From assembly GCA_964464925.1 (NCBI GenBank), contig CAYXLI010000007.1, positions 194,069-258,068 on the forward strand: 64,000 nucleotides of DNA, given 5' to 3'. Positions within the stretch are counted from its first letter, which is position 1. Every line of letters begins with the position of its first letter. The notes under the pieces were generated by a model, which was not told the origin of the DNA, made no database searches, and saw only the letters and a program-made list of their open reading frames with translations. The translations under genes and the position numbers were made by a program. This DNA comes from CAYXLI01 sp964464925. GTDB taxonomy: Bacteria > Acidobacteriota > Terriglobia > Bryobacterales > Bryobacteraceae. Shown piece after piece: positions 8,743 through 16,600 of this stretch.

Positions 8743-9032
8743 CAGGCAAAGCCGCGACTATCCACTTCGCCGGTCCGAAGCATCGGATCGCGAAAGGCAT
8801 CAAAGAAATTACCATTCCCCAGACAGAATCCTACGTGAACCCGTTCAGTACGCCCGATCCGGGCGTGAAAGTTCGAGCAACAGGGCGGCAACCACGGACT
8901 GCTTTATTCCTACGGCCCCGGCAAGGTGTTCTATTTCCGTCCGTGACACGAAACATATCCGATTTATTTTCAGCCCGAAGTTCGGCAGGTTTAAAAAACG
9001 CGATCCGTTTTTTGGCATCCAATAAGAGTTAG
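8743..9032 (+). pseudogene. Decayed remnant of a ThuA-like gene
   Basis: Three successive frames together encode the C-terminal third of a ThuA-like (trehalose-utilisation, GATase1-fold) protein. Segment one reads HRIAKGIKEITIPQTESYV and continues to DPGVKV near 8872. Segment two, in another frame, reads GLLYSYGPGKVFYFRP, then TGA at 8944-8946 where the family has Gly, then HETYPIYFQPEVRQV. Segment three, after a second shift in a T/A run near 8991, reads LKNAIRFLASNKS and stops at 9032. The N-terminal two-thirds are absent. Two frameshifts, one nonsense codon and the truncation make a functional product very unlikely. Confidence 0.72.
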
Positions 9033-9044
9033 CGGATTTTCCCC

Positions 9045-9539
9045 ATGGCAATGGCTGGCACCAAAGATTCACTAAAGAAGCGGGGCGTTCGTCTCACACG
9101 GCAACGGCAAATCCTGCTCGATCTCATCGACAAGTCCGGCGAGCATCTGGATGTTGAGCGTCTGTACGTCCTGGCCAAACAGCAGGATCCAAAGCTGAAT
9201 CGCGTGACCGTGTACCGCACGTTGAACATGCTGAAGCAGGGCGGCCTGGTAGACGAGTTGGACCTGATGCATATCGGGGGAGACCAGCACTTCTATGAAA
9301 CGCGCATGAAGCAGGAGCACGCACACGTGATCTGCCTGCGGTGCGGCAAGGTGGAAGAATTCTTCGGAGAACCGCTACATAAATTGCGCAAGCAGGTGGA
9401 GCAACACTTCGGATTTGAAGTGCTGCTGGCACGTACGGAAATCGGCGGTTATTGCTCGCATTGCCAGATTCTACGGGCGAAGGAACTGGAAGAAGCGAAG
9501 GCGCAGACCGCAGTGGTCCCACGCGCACGGAGGAGCTAA
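9045..9539 (+). CDS. Fur-family transcriptional regulator
   Basis: A 164-residue metal- or peroxide-responsive repressor. The N-terminal winged helix includes RLTRQRQILLDLI and LNRVTVYRTLNMLKQGG (recognition helix). The dimerisation domain has HAHVICLRCGKVEEF and YCSHCQI, giving the two Cys-x-x-Cys pairs of the structural zinc site. Which subgroup it belongs to (Fur, PerR, Zur) cannot be decided by eye. The start ATG at 9045 has no clear Shine-Dalgarno; ATG 9051 is an alternative. It follows the thuA remnant by 12 bases and precedes the FHA phosphatase by 6 bases. Confidence 0.9.
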   Translation: MAMAGTKDSLKKRGVRLTRQRQILLDLIDKSGEHLDVERLYVLAKQQDPKLNRVTVYRTLNMLKQGGLVDELDLMHIGGDQHFYETRMKQEHAHVICLRCGKVEEFFGEPLHKLRKQVEQHFGFEVLLARTEIGGYCSHCQILRAKELEEAKAQTAVVPRARRS

Positions 9540-9545
9540 ACGCGG

Positions 9546-11210
9546 GTGTTGGCGCCGTCATCGGCATCTCATTCTTCGCAGGCAACGCTGGTTGTAATCA
9601 GTCCCTCCGGCACCCGGACCCGCATCCATGTGCACCCACTGCCGTTCACCTTGGGGCGCAGCGCCGATAACAACCTGGTGCTTCGAGACAATCGCGCTTC
9701 CCGCAATCATGCCCGCATTCTCTACGAGCAGGGCGATTTCTTCATTGAAGATCTGAAGAGCAGCCACGGTATAGAGGTCAACGGGGCGCGCGTCACACGT
9801 CAGAAACTTCGCGATGGCGATCGGATCCAGTTCGGAGTTCCCGATTCTTACACGTTGATCTTCAGCATAAAAGCGGAGGAGATCCACAAGATCCTGGGGC
9901 AGTTCCCTGCCTCACCCGCGGCGGCCGGAGGCGATCTGCAAAAGCTGCGTGCGCTGGTGGAAGTGGCGCGCACCGTGCAGAATAGCCTTTCTCCGGAAGA
10001 CGTCCTGGGTACTGTAGTGGATGGAGCGCTTCAGGTTACGGGCTTCGAACGGGGCTTCCTGTTGCTGGCTGAGGGCGGCGTTCTTTCTCCAAAACTGGCT
10101 CGCGACCGCACGGGGGCCACGCTCCCTTTAGAAGCGTTCCGCGTACCTGTAAGCGCACTGGAGCGCGCCTTACAAGACCGGCGCGAGTTGCTCGCCATGA
10201 GCTTCGACGCTCGTTCCGCCGGATTCACGCAGGACACGGACGACACGGCTTCCGGTATTCACCGGGTCATTTGCGTGCCGCTCGTCCGCGTACGCACGGG
10301 GGGCACCGCGGAGACGCAGATGATCACTTCGAAGCGCGACACGGTAGGGCTTCTCTATCTCGATTCTGTTCGTGCGCCGGTGGATCTCTCTTCCGGCAAC
10401 AGCGAGCTTCTGCAAACGCTCGCGTTGGAAGCCTCGACCGTCCTGGAGAACGCCCGCCTTCTGGAAGAAGAGCGCAAGAAACAGCGGATGGACGAGGAGC
10501 TTGCCATTGCGCGAGACATCCAGTCGAGCCTCCTGCCTGCCGCGTTACCGCAAACCGGCTGGTTCCGGGCGGCAGGATCGAGTTTGCCGTCGCACGAAGT
10601 CGGCGGAGATTATTTCGATGTCCACCGAATTGACGGCGGTGCGTGGGCCATAGTGGTTGCCGATGTCTCGGGCAAGGGCGTCAGTTCGGCATTGCTGGCC
10701 GCGCTGCTGCAGGGCGCATTTCTGGCTGCTTCGGGAGTGGCTCCGGAAATGGAGCAATTGATCGGACGGGTAAACCGCTATTTGTACGAGCGTACCGGCG
10801 GCGAAAAATATGCAACCGTATTCTTCGCGATCCTGCATGCGGACGGGACACTCTTGTGGATCAATGCCGGCCACTGCCACCCCATTCTGGTGCGCGGCAC
10901 AGGGGAACGCATTTCTCTGAAGAGCCATGGCATGCCGCTCGGCATGTTGGATTCCGCGTCCTACTCAGTGCACGAGACGCGGCTGACGCCGGGGGATAAA
11001 GTGGTGGCATTCAGCGACGGGCTATCGGATGCACAGAACCCGTCTGGGGATTTCTTCGAAACCCGGCGCATTTACGAATTGCTCGCACGTTGTACGCAGT
11101 TCAATTCCGCCTCTTTGCACGCCGAGCTGATGAGCGCGGTAGCTAAGTTCGTAGAAGGGGCGGAGCAGAACGACGACGTCACCGCCGTCATCTTCGAGTA
11201 CTCTCCTTAG
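9546..11210 (+). CDS. FHA-GAF-PP2C (SpoIIE/RsbU-type) serine phosphatase
   Basis: A 554-residue signalling phosphatase. Residues ~25-95 are an FHA domain (FTLGRSADNNLVLRDNRASR, SSHGIEVNG) that binds phosphothreonine. Residues ~130-310 form a GAF-like sensor. Residues ~345-554 are a SpoIIE-type PP2C domain with the metal motifs HEVGGDYFDV, VVADVSGKGVSSALL, INAGHCHPIL and AFSDGLSDAQNP, and the C-terminal NDDVTAVIF. Family members usually dephosphorylate anti-sigma-factor antagonists; no partner is encoded nearby. The start is GTG at 9546, six bases after fur. Confidence 0.92.
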   Translation: MLAPSSASHSSQATLVVISPSGTRTRIHVHPLPFTLGRSADNNLVLRDNRASRNHARILYEQGDFFIEDLKSSHGIEVNGARVTRQKLRDGDRIQFGVPDSYTLIFSIKAEEIHKILGQFPASPAAAGGDLQKLRALVEVARTVQNSLSPEDVLGTVVDGALQVTGFERGFLLLAEGGVLSPKLARDRTGATLPLEAFRVPVSALERALQDRRELLAMSFDARSAGFTQDTDDTASGIHRVICVPLVRVRTGGTAETQMITSKRDTVGLLYLDSVRAPVDLSSGNSELLQTLALEASTVLENARLLEEERKKQRMDEELAIARDIQSSLLPAALPQTGWFRAAGSSLPSHEVGGDYFDVHRIDGGAWAIVVADVSGKGVSSALLAALLQGAFLAASGVAPEMEQLIGRVNRYLYERTGGEKYATVFFAILHADGTLLWINAGHCHPILVRGTGERISLKSHGMPLGMLDSASYSVHETRLTPGDKVVAFSDGLSDAQNPSGDFFETRRIYELLARCTQFNSASLHAELMSAVAKFVEGAEQNDDVTAVIFEYSP

Positions 11211-11212
11211 CT

Positions 11213-12433
11213 ATGATTCTGCCGTTCGCATTTCTCCTACTGGCAACGGGCCTGACGGTCAAGCAGGATGGCGCCGGGTTGCGCTCCGGCTGCGACGCGG
11301 GCGATTCCTTCGTAACCCAATTGCCTGCGGGCAGCCCCATCGATATCCGTTTTGCGATGTCGGGAGCGGGTTCTACCTGCTATAAGGTTACGTCGCAGGT
11401 CGATGGGAAGCCTGTCAGTGGGTACCTGCCGGCGTCGGCGATCGCGGGCCTTGAATCCTTTGAACAATCCAGGCGGACCGCCCCATCCCTTGACGTCTCC
11501 CAAGACATGCAGAAGCAGGCGGCCGCCGCCGTGAACGGGCCGCCCGACCATCCATTGGTACGGGCGTCCGAAGCGCTCCGCGACAAGCAACCGCAGAAAG
11601 CTCTCGACATCGTAGAGCAGGCGATGAAGGTGACGGGGCGGGACCGGCAGTATCTGGTGATCGCTGGAATTGCCGCGTATCACGCCGACGATGCAAAGAA
11701 GAGCCTCGCTTATCTGAAGGAGGCGCAACAACTGCAGCAGGACGCCATGGTGGCTTCCTGGATAGAACGCCTCGAGCGCGAAGTAAAAGGCGACCGGAGC
11801 GGCGAGCGGCTGTATGGCAGCCGATTCCTGCTCCGTTATGAAGGCGGCGGGTTGGATGCGGATCTGGCCCGTTCCATGGTGACGATTCTGGATGATGAGT
11901 ACTCGCGGCTTTCCCTCCAGCTTGGATGCCGTACGGAAGATCGCATCGTCACGATTGTGCAATCCCCCGAAGCCTATCGGGCGACAACAGCGGCGACGGA
12001 GTGGAGCGGGGGCCAATACGACGGAAAGATCCGGATTCCCGTGGCATCTTCCCGGTCTATCCCGGCGGACACTCGCAGAACGTTTGCGCACGAAGTTGTG
12101 CATGCCTGCTTATCGAACCTAGGCCAATGGCCTGCTTGGCTGCAGGAAGGCTTCGCGCAAAAGTTCTCAGGCGAAAGCGTAACACCGGCAAGGCGTGCTT
12201 TGCTGAGGGCCGCATTCCATGGCAAACCTCCGCGGCTCGCCGACCTGGGCGCGTCGTTTTCTACGCTGGGCAGGCAGAGTGCGGAAATTGCGTATTCGTA
12301 TTCCCTTCTCGCCGCCGAGACTTTGGTGACGAAGTATCAGGCCTACGGCATCATCAATCTGTTACGCGCTCCGGAGCGACTGCCACAGGTAGAAAACGAT
12401 CTCGACAAAATTCTTGCAGAGGCGACACGGTAA
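11213..12433 (+). CDS. Exported TPR protein with gluzincin (peptidase MA-like) domain
   Basis: The 406-residue protein starts two bases after the phosphatase stop, so the two are probably co-transcribed. It has a short signal peptide (MILPFAFLLLATGLT), an SH3-like N-terminal region, TPR-like helices around residues 115-190 and a metalloprotease-like domain. The zinc motif HEVVH is at residues 293-297, and WLQEGFAQ supplies the third ligand Glu at about 312, the gluzincin arrangement of peptidase-MA proteins. The substrate is unknown. It probably acts in the periplasm. Confidence 0.75.
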   Translation: MILPFAFLLLATGLTVKQDGAGLRSGCDAGDSFVTQLPAGSPIDIRFAMSGAGSTCYKVTSQVDGKPVSGYLPASAIAGLESFEQSRRTAPSLDVSQDMQKQAAAAVNGPPDHPLVRASEALRDKQPQKALDIVEQAMKVTGRDRQYLVIAGIAAYHADDAKKSLAYLKEAQQLQQDAMVASWIERLEREVKGDRSGERLYGSRFLLRYEGGGLDADLARSMVTILDDEYSRLSLQLGCRTEDRIVTIVQSPEAYRATTAATEWSGGQYDGKIRIPVASSRSIPADTRRTFAHEVVHACLSNLGQWPAWLQEGFAQKFSGESVTPARRALLRAAFHGKPPRLADLGASFSTLGRQSAEIAYSYSLLAAETLVTKYQAYGIINLLRAPERLPQVENDLDKILAEATR

Positions 12434-12522
12434 AATTTTCTTCGAGTCCAGAGGAACACTCGGTCTTTCAAACACTTGGGAGCTGGTCCGCGAATTGCAC
12501 TTGAATATGGCGGAGGTAGCAA

Positions 12523-13320
12523 ATGCGCGGTTGCCTTTTACTGTTACTCAGCTCAGCGATGGTGTGGAGCCAAACTCCGGACGCGAAGGAGATAGTTCGG
12601 CGATCGGTAATCGCGAATGAATCCGATTGGCGCATCCTGCCTCAATTCGCCCATAACGAGACCGACGTCGAATTGAAAGACGGCAAGCGAACTACAAAGA
12701 CGTATGAGCAGACCATGATCGACGGCTCTCCGTACCAGCGGCTTACGGCGATCAACGGTCAGCCACTGCCACCCGACAAGCAGAAAGAAGAAGACGCGAA
12801 GTACCGGAAAGAAATTGAGAAGCGGCAGAACGAATCCGCATCGGAGAGGGCTTCGCGCGTGGCAAAGTTCAAACAGGAGCGCGCTTCCGATCACCTGCTG
12901 ATGAATGAAATGGTCAACGCGTTCGACTTCACACTGGCGGGCGAGGACAAAGTGAACGGGCATCCCGTGTGGGTTCTGGATGCTACACCGAAGGCCGGTT
13001 ACCGGCCGGTAAATTCAGACGCCAAGGTACTGACCGGAATGAAGGGTAGGCTGTGGATCGATAAGACTGGCTATCACTGGGTGCGCGTGAGCGCAGATGT
13101 AACTACGCCGGTGACGATGCGGCACATCGCGAAGGTGGGCCCAGGAACGCGATTCACGTTCGAACAGGAACCTGTCGCGGGAGGTCAGTATTGGCTGCCC
13201 CGCCATTTTCTACAGGAAGTGAACGCCAAGGTTCTCGGCATAGCAAAGTACGGGTCTCGAGACGAAGAGTTTTACTCGAATTACCATCGGGCGCCCCAGG
13301 CTCTTCGCGCCGCGCGTTAG
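12523..13320 (+). CDS. Secreted hypothetical protein, LolA-like fold possible
   Basis: A 265-residue exported protein with signal peptide MRGCLLLLLSSAMVWSQ. The mature part begins PDAKEIVRRSVIANESDW, a motif seen at the start of acidobacterial outer-membrane-lipoprotein-sorting-like proteins. It later contains GHPVWVLDATPK and GMKGRLWIDKTGYHWVRVS, the beta-strand pattern of LolA/LolB-like domains. A charged lysine/glutamate-rich insertion spans residues ~85-125. A good Shine-Dalgarno (GGAGG) precedes the ATG. The function is unknown; lipid or lipoprotein handling is only a guess from fold resemblance. Confidence 0.65.
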   Translation: MRGCLLLLLSSAMVWSQTPDAKEIVRRSVIANESDWRILPQFAHNETDVELKDGKRTTKTYEQTMIDGSPYQRLTAINGQPLPPDKQKEEDAKYRKEIEKRQNESASERASRVAKFKQERASDHLLMNEMVNAFDFTLAGEDKVNGHPVWVLDATPKAGYRPVNSDAKVLTGMKGRLWIDKTGYHWVRVSADVTTPVTMRHIAKVGPGTRFTFEQEPVAGGQYWLPRHFLQEVNAKVLGIAKYGSRDEEFYSNYHRAPQALRAAR

Positions 13321-13373
13321 GCCGGTTTTTCATAGCGCGGCTGCCAGGAGTAAACTTACGTCCGGGGGAGAAG

Positions 13374-14656
13374 ATGAACCGCCGTAATTTCCTGGCAACC
13401 GCCGCCACTGCCGCGGCGGCCGCTACTGATTCACCCGTCCGCACGGAGCCATTGCGCGCCACGTATTGGGGCACTTCCTATTACGACGATAAAGAGCAGC
13501 AGCAACTGAACGATGTGCTCAATGCCCGGAGCCCCTTCCGCTGGTATGGCCTGAAGCCTCCGCTCAAAGTGGCCACGTTTGAGCAGGAGTTCGCGGCCCG
13601 CATGCGAGCCAAGTTCGCCCTCGGAGTCACGTCCGGAACCGCTGCGCTGCAATGCGCGGTGAATGCGCTGGAGATCGGCCCGGGCGATGAGGTGATTCTG
13701 CCCGCATGGACGTGGCACTCCTGTTACGCGGCTATCGTACTCGCGGGAGCGCTTCCGGTTTTCGCCGAAATTGACGAGTCCTTCAATCTCGATCCTTCAG
13801 ACATCGAGCACCGCATCACGCCGAATACGAAGGCGATTCTTGCAGTACACCTGCAGGGGAACGCGTGCGATCTGGATCCGGTTCTCTCGATCGCACGCAA
13901 ATACAAGCTGAAGGTAATTGAAGATTGCGCGCAGAGCGTAGGGGCCAGCTATAAGGGGCGCCCGTTAGGCTCATTCGGGGACATTGGTATTTACAGTCTT
14001 CAACTGAATAAAACTATCACCGCAGGCGAAGGCGGCGCGGTGGTCAGCAGTGACCCGGTGATTTTCGAACGCGCCGTTCGTTTTCACGACGTCGGCATGT
14101 TTCGCACGGGACATGAGAAGTGGACAGGCGAGCAGCGCCTCAGTCCCTTTGTGGGCACGAATTTCCGCATGAACGAATTCAGCGGAGGAGTTCTGCTTGC
14201 CCAACTGCGCAAGCTGGATCGAATTATTGGAGACGTACGCGGCAATGCCCAGAGGGTGTATGAGGGGATCAAGGATCTTCCCGGCCTGCAGCTCCGGCGC
14301 CTGCCTGATCCGCAGGGCGAACTCGGGACCGGCATCTACATGGACTTCAAAACGAAAGAGCGTCGGGACCGGTTCATGGCGGGTATGAAGGCCGAAGGAG
14401 TGCCCGCCAGCCCGGCCGCAGGCTCGGCGATTCTGCCCATTCAACCGTACATTGAGAAGAAGGTCACGGTGCATCCCGCGTGGCCATCCTTTACTTCCGC
14501 GCGCGGCCGGGCCATTCGATATGGGGGGAATCCTGCCCGCGGACGATCGACATCCTCAACCGCTTCGCAGGCGTGCTGATGGATCCGAAGTTCACGCGGC
14601 GCGATACGGATGACATCACCGCCGCGATACGGAAAGTTTACGTGCGGACCGCTTAG
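13374..14656 (+). CDS. Tat-exported DegT/DnrJ/EryC1/StrS aminotransferase, frameshifted near 3' end
   Basis: A PLP-dependent sugar aminotransferase-like protein. It begins with a twin-arginine signal (MNRRNFLATAATAAAAA). The core shows GVTSGTAALQCAVNALEIG, VIEDCAQSVGASYKGRPLGS and SLQLNKTITAGEGG, the last with the PLP lysine. As written, the frame ends at 14579 with an unrelated tail (NPARGRSTSSTASQAC). Reading on in another frame after the six-G run at 14523-14528 restores the family ending: ESCPRTIDILNRFAGVLM, then sequence to TAG at 14656. The span is one base short of a multiple of three, so one lost G explains it. GGGGGAG precedes the ATG. Confidence 0.8.
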
Positions 14657-15669
14657 GCGATCTGCTGCTGCGTCATGCAGTGTAGTGTGCCCAGACCCAG
14701 GACCAAGTCTACCGCATGAATGCCGACGATTTGATGCTTCGGGAATACCTTGGAGAGCGTGTTGAGCGCGATGCGGTCGTTCGGATCATTGAAGGCCGGC
14801 ATCAGCACAAGCCCGTTCGCAATGTAGAAATTCGCGTATGACGCGGGCAGCCGTTGCCCGGCGAAATAGAGCGGTTCAGGCATCGGCAGCGGCACTACTT
14901 TCAAATCCTTCCTGCGCTTCAACAGCGTCAGGTTTTCCTGCGTTGTTTCGTAGTTCGTTTCGCCCTTTTCCCGCTCTACGGCCAGCAGCACCGTCGCAGC
15001 ATCGGCAAAGCGGGCCAGGTCATCCACGTGGCCGTGCGTGTCATCACCGGCTATGCCGTTCTTCAGCCAAATTGTATTCGTGACGCCGAGGTATTCGCGG
15101 AATATCGACTCCAGTTGCTCCCGCGAAAGCCCCGGGTTGCGCGCCTGGATGGGGCTCAGCAGGCACTCCTCGGTCGTCAGCATCGATCCGGCGCCATTGA
15201 CATCGATACTGCCGCCCTCCAGCACGATTCTGCGGCCCTCCAGCACGGGGTCTACAATCGAGAGTTTGTACTTGCGCGCAATTTTGGCGGGAACAGCATC
15301 GTCTGTTTTCCAGTTGGCGTATTTGGCCCAACCGTTAAAGCGCCAATTCAAAAGAGTGATAGCACCGCCGGAATCTTTGACAAAGGTCGGGCAGTAATCG
15401 CGAGTCCAGCTCCGGTTCGTCGGACAGACAAAGAAGTCTACGGCATTTAAATCCGCGCCTGCGGTGCGCAACATCTTCGTGACTTTAGACTGCGCGTCGC
15501 GATCTTCTATCAGGATGTGGACGCGCTCCACGCTGCCGAGCCGGCGCACGATCTCGCAGTAGACCCACGGTACGGGTGCGAATTTTCCAGGCCAATCACT
15601 CTTTTCATGCGGCCATGCGATCCACGTGCCCTCGTGGAGTTCCCATTCCGCAGGCATCCTGTAGGCCAT
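14653..15669 (-). CDS. aguA: Agmatine deiminase
   Basis: Hydrolyses agmatine to N-carbamoylputrescine plus ammonia. The 338-residue protein begins MAYRMPAEWELHEGTWIAWP. It contains TNRSWTRDYCPTF, VLEGGSIDVNG, GDDTHGHVDDLARF and the catalytic cysteine motif LGTLHCMTQQ (C331), all hallmarks of the family. The ATG at 15669 overlaps the aguB stop by one base (TGATG), so translation is coupled. Its own stop overlaps the stop of the opposing aminotransferase gene. With aguB it forms the complete two-step agmatine-to-putrescine route. Confidence 0.95.
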   Translation of the reverse strand: MAYRMPAEWELHEGTWIAWPHEKSDWPGKFAPVPWVYCEIVRRLGSVERVHILIEDRDAQSKVTKMLRTAGADLNAVDFFVCPTNRSWTRDYCPTFVKDSGGAITLLNWRFNGWAKYANWKTDDAVPAKIARKYKLSIVDPVLEGRRIVLEGGSIDVNGAGSMLTTEECLLSPIQARNPGLSREQLESIFREYLGVTNTIWLKNGIAGDDTHGHVDDLARFADAATVLLAVEREKGETNYETTQENLTLLKRRKDLKVVPLPMPEPLYFAGQRLPASYANFYIANGLVLMPAFNDPNDRIALNTLSKVFPKHQIVGIHAVDLVLGLGTLHCMTQQQIA

Positions 15670-16568
15670 CAGGCAAGCCACCGGTTGGTGATGCCGCCAT
15701 ACGCATCGATGCGGCGATCGCGGAAGAAGGGCCAATTTCGACGGACCTCTTCCATACGCTTCGGATCGCACTCGACCACCAGGATTTCTTCTTTGTCCAC
15801 GGAGGCCTGCGCGATCACCTGACCAAATGGGTCGGCCACAAAGGAAGAGCCCCAGAACTCGAGGCCGGAATCCGGTGTGCCTTCGAAACCGACGCGATTC
15901 ACGGCAGCCACATAAATTCCGTTCGCGATGGCATGCGCTTTTTGTATCGTCTGCCAGGCGTTCAATTGCGCTTCGCCATACTGCGCCTTCTCATGCGGAT
16001 GCCAGCCGATGGCAGTGGGATAAAAGAGAACGTGCGCTCCCTGTAAGCTCGTCAGGCGCGCTCCTTCCGGATACCATTGGTCCCAGCAGACGAGCGTGCC
16101 TATGCGTCCGTACTTGGTATCGAAGTTGAGAAAACCGGTATCGCCGGGGGTGAAGTAGAACTTCTCGTAGTACAGAGGGTCATCCGGGATGTGCATCTTG
16201 CGATAAATGCCGAGCAAAGTGCCGTCCGCATCCAGAATCGCTGCGGTGTTGTGATAGAGGCCAGTGCCGCGCTTTTCAAAAAGCGATGCGATCACGGCCA
16301 CGTGATGCTCCCTCGCCACTTTTGAAATCGCTTCGGTGGAAGGACCGGGAACGCACTCTGCCAGGTCGAACAGATCCGCATTCTCTTCGCGGCAAAAGTA
16401 CTGAGAGCGAAATAACTCCTGCAGGCAGACGATCTGCGCGCCCTGCTCCGCTGCCTCCTTGATCTTGACTAGTGCCTTTTCCAGGTTCTCACCGGGATCG
16501 GTGGAGCACGACATCTGCACCAGTCCGATGCGGAACTTCTGATCTTGCGTCGACGCCATAACTTCCAT
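15669..16568 (-). CDS. aguB: N-carbamoylputrescine amidase
   Basis: Converts N-carbamoylputrescine to putrescine, CO2 and ammonia; nitrilase superfamily. The catalytic triad is visible as Glu51 (CLQELFRSQYF), Lys124 (IYRKMHIPDD) and Cys161 (LVCWDQWYPEGARL). Length, 299 residues, is normal. The first ATG is 16568; ATG 16559 (MASTQDQ) is possible. It is the first gene of an aguB-aguA operon and diverges from the M14 peptidase gene. No arginine decarboxylase lies in the window, so agmatine may come from elsewhere or be imported. Confidence 0.94.
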   Translation of the reverse strand: MEVMASTQDQKFRIGLVQMSCSTDPGENLEKALVKIKEAAEQGAQIVCLQELFRSQYFCREENADLFDLAECVPGPSTEAISKVAREHHVAVIASLFEKRGTGLYHNTAAILDADGTLLGIYRKMHIPDDPLYYEKFYFTPGDTGFLNFDTKYGRIGTLVCWDQWYPEGARLTSLQGAHVLFYPTAIGWHPHEKAQYGEAQLNAWQTIQKAHAIANGIYVAAVNRVGFEGTPDSGLEFWGSSFVADPFGQVIAQASVDKEEILVVECDPKRMEEVRRNWPFFRDRRIDAYGGITNRWLA

Positions 16569-16600
16569 TATCCGGCGGAGCCTCGATATGATTGAGAACC

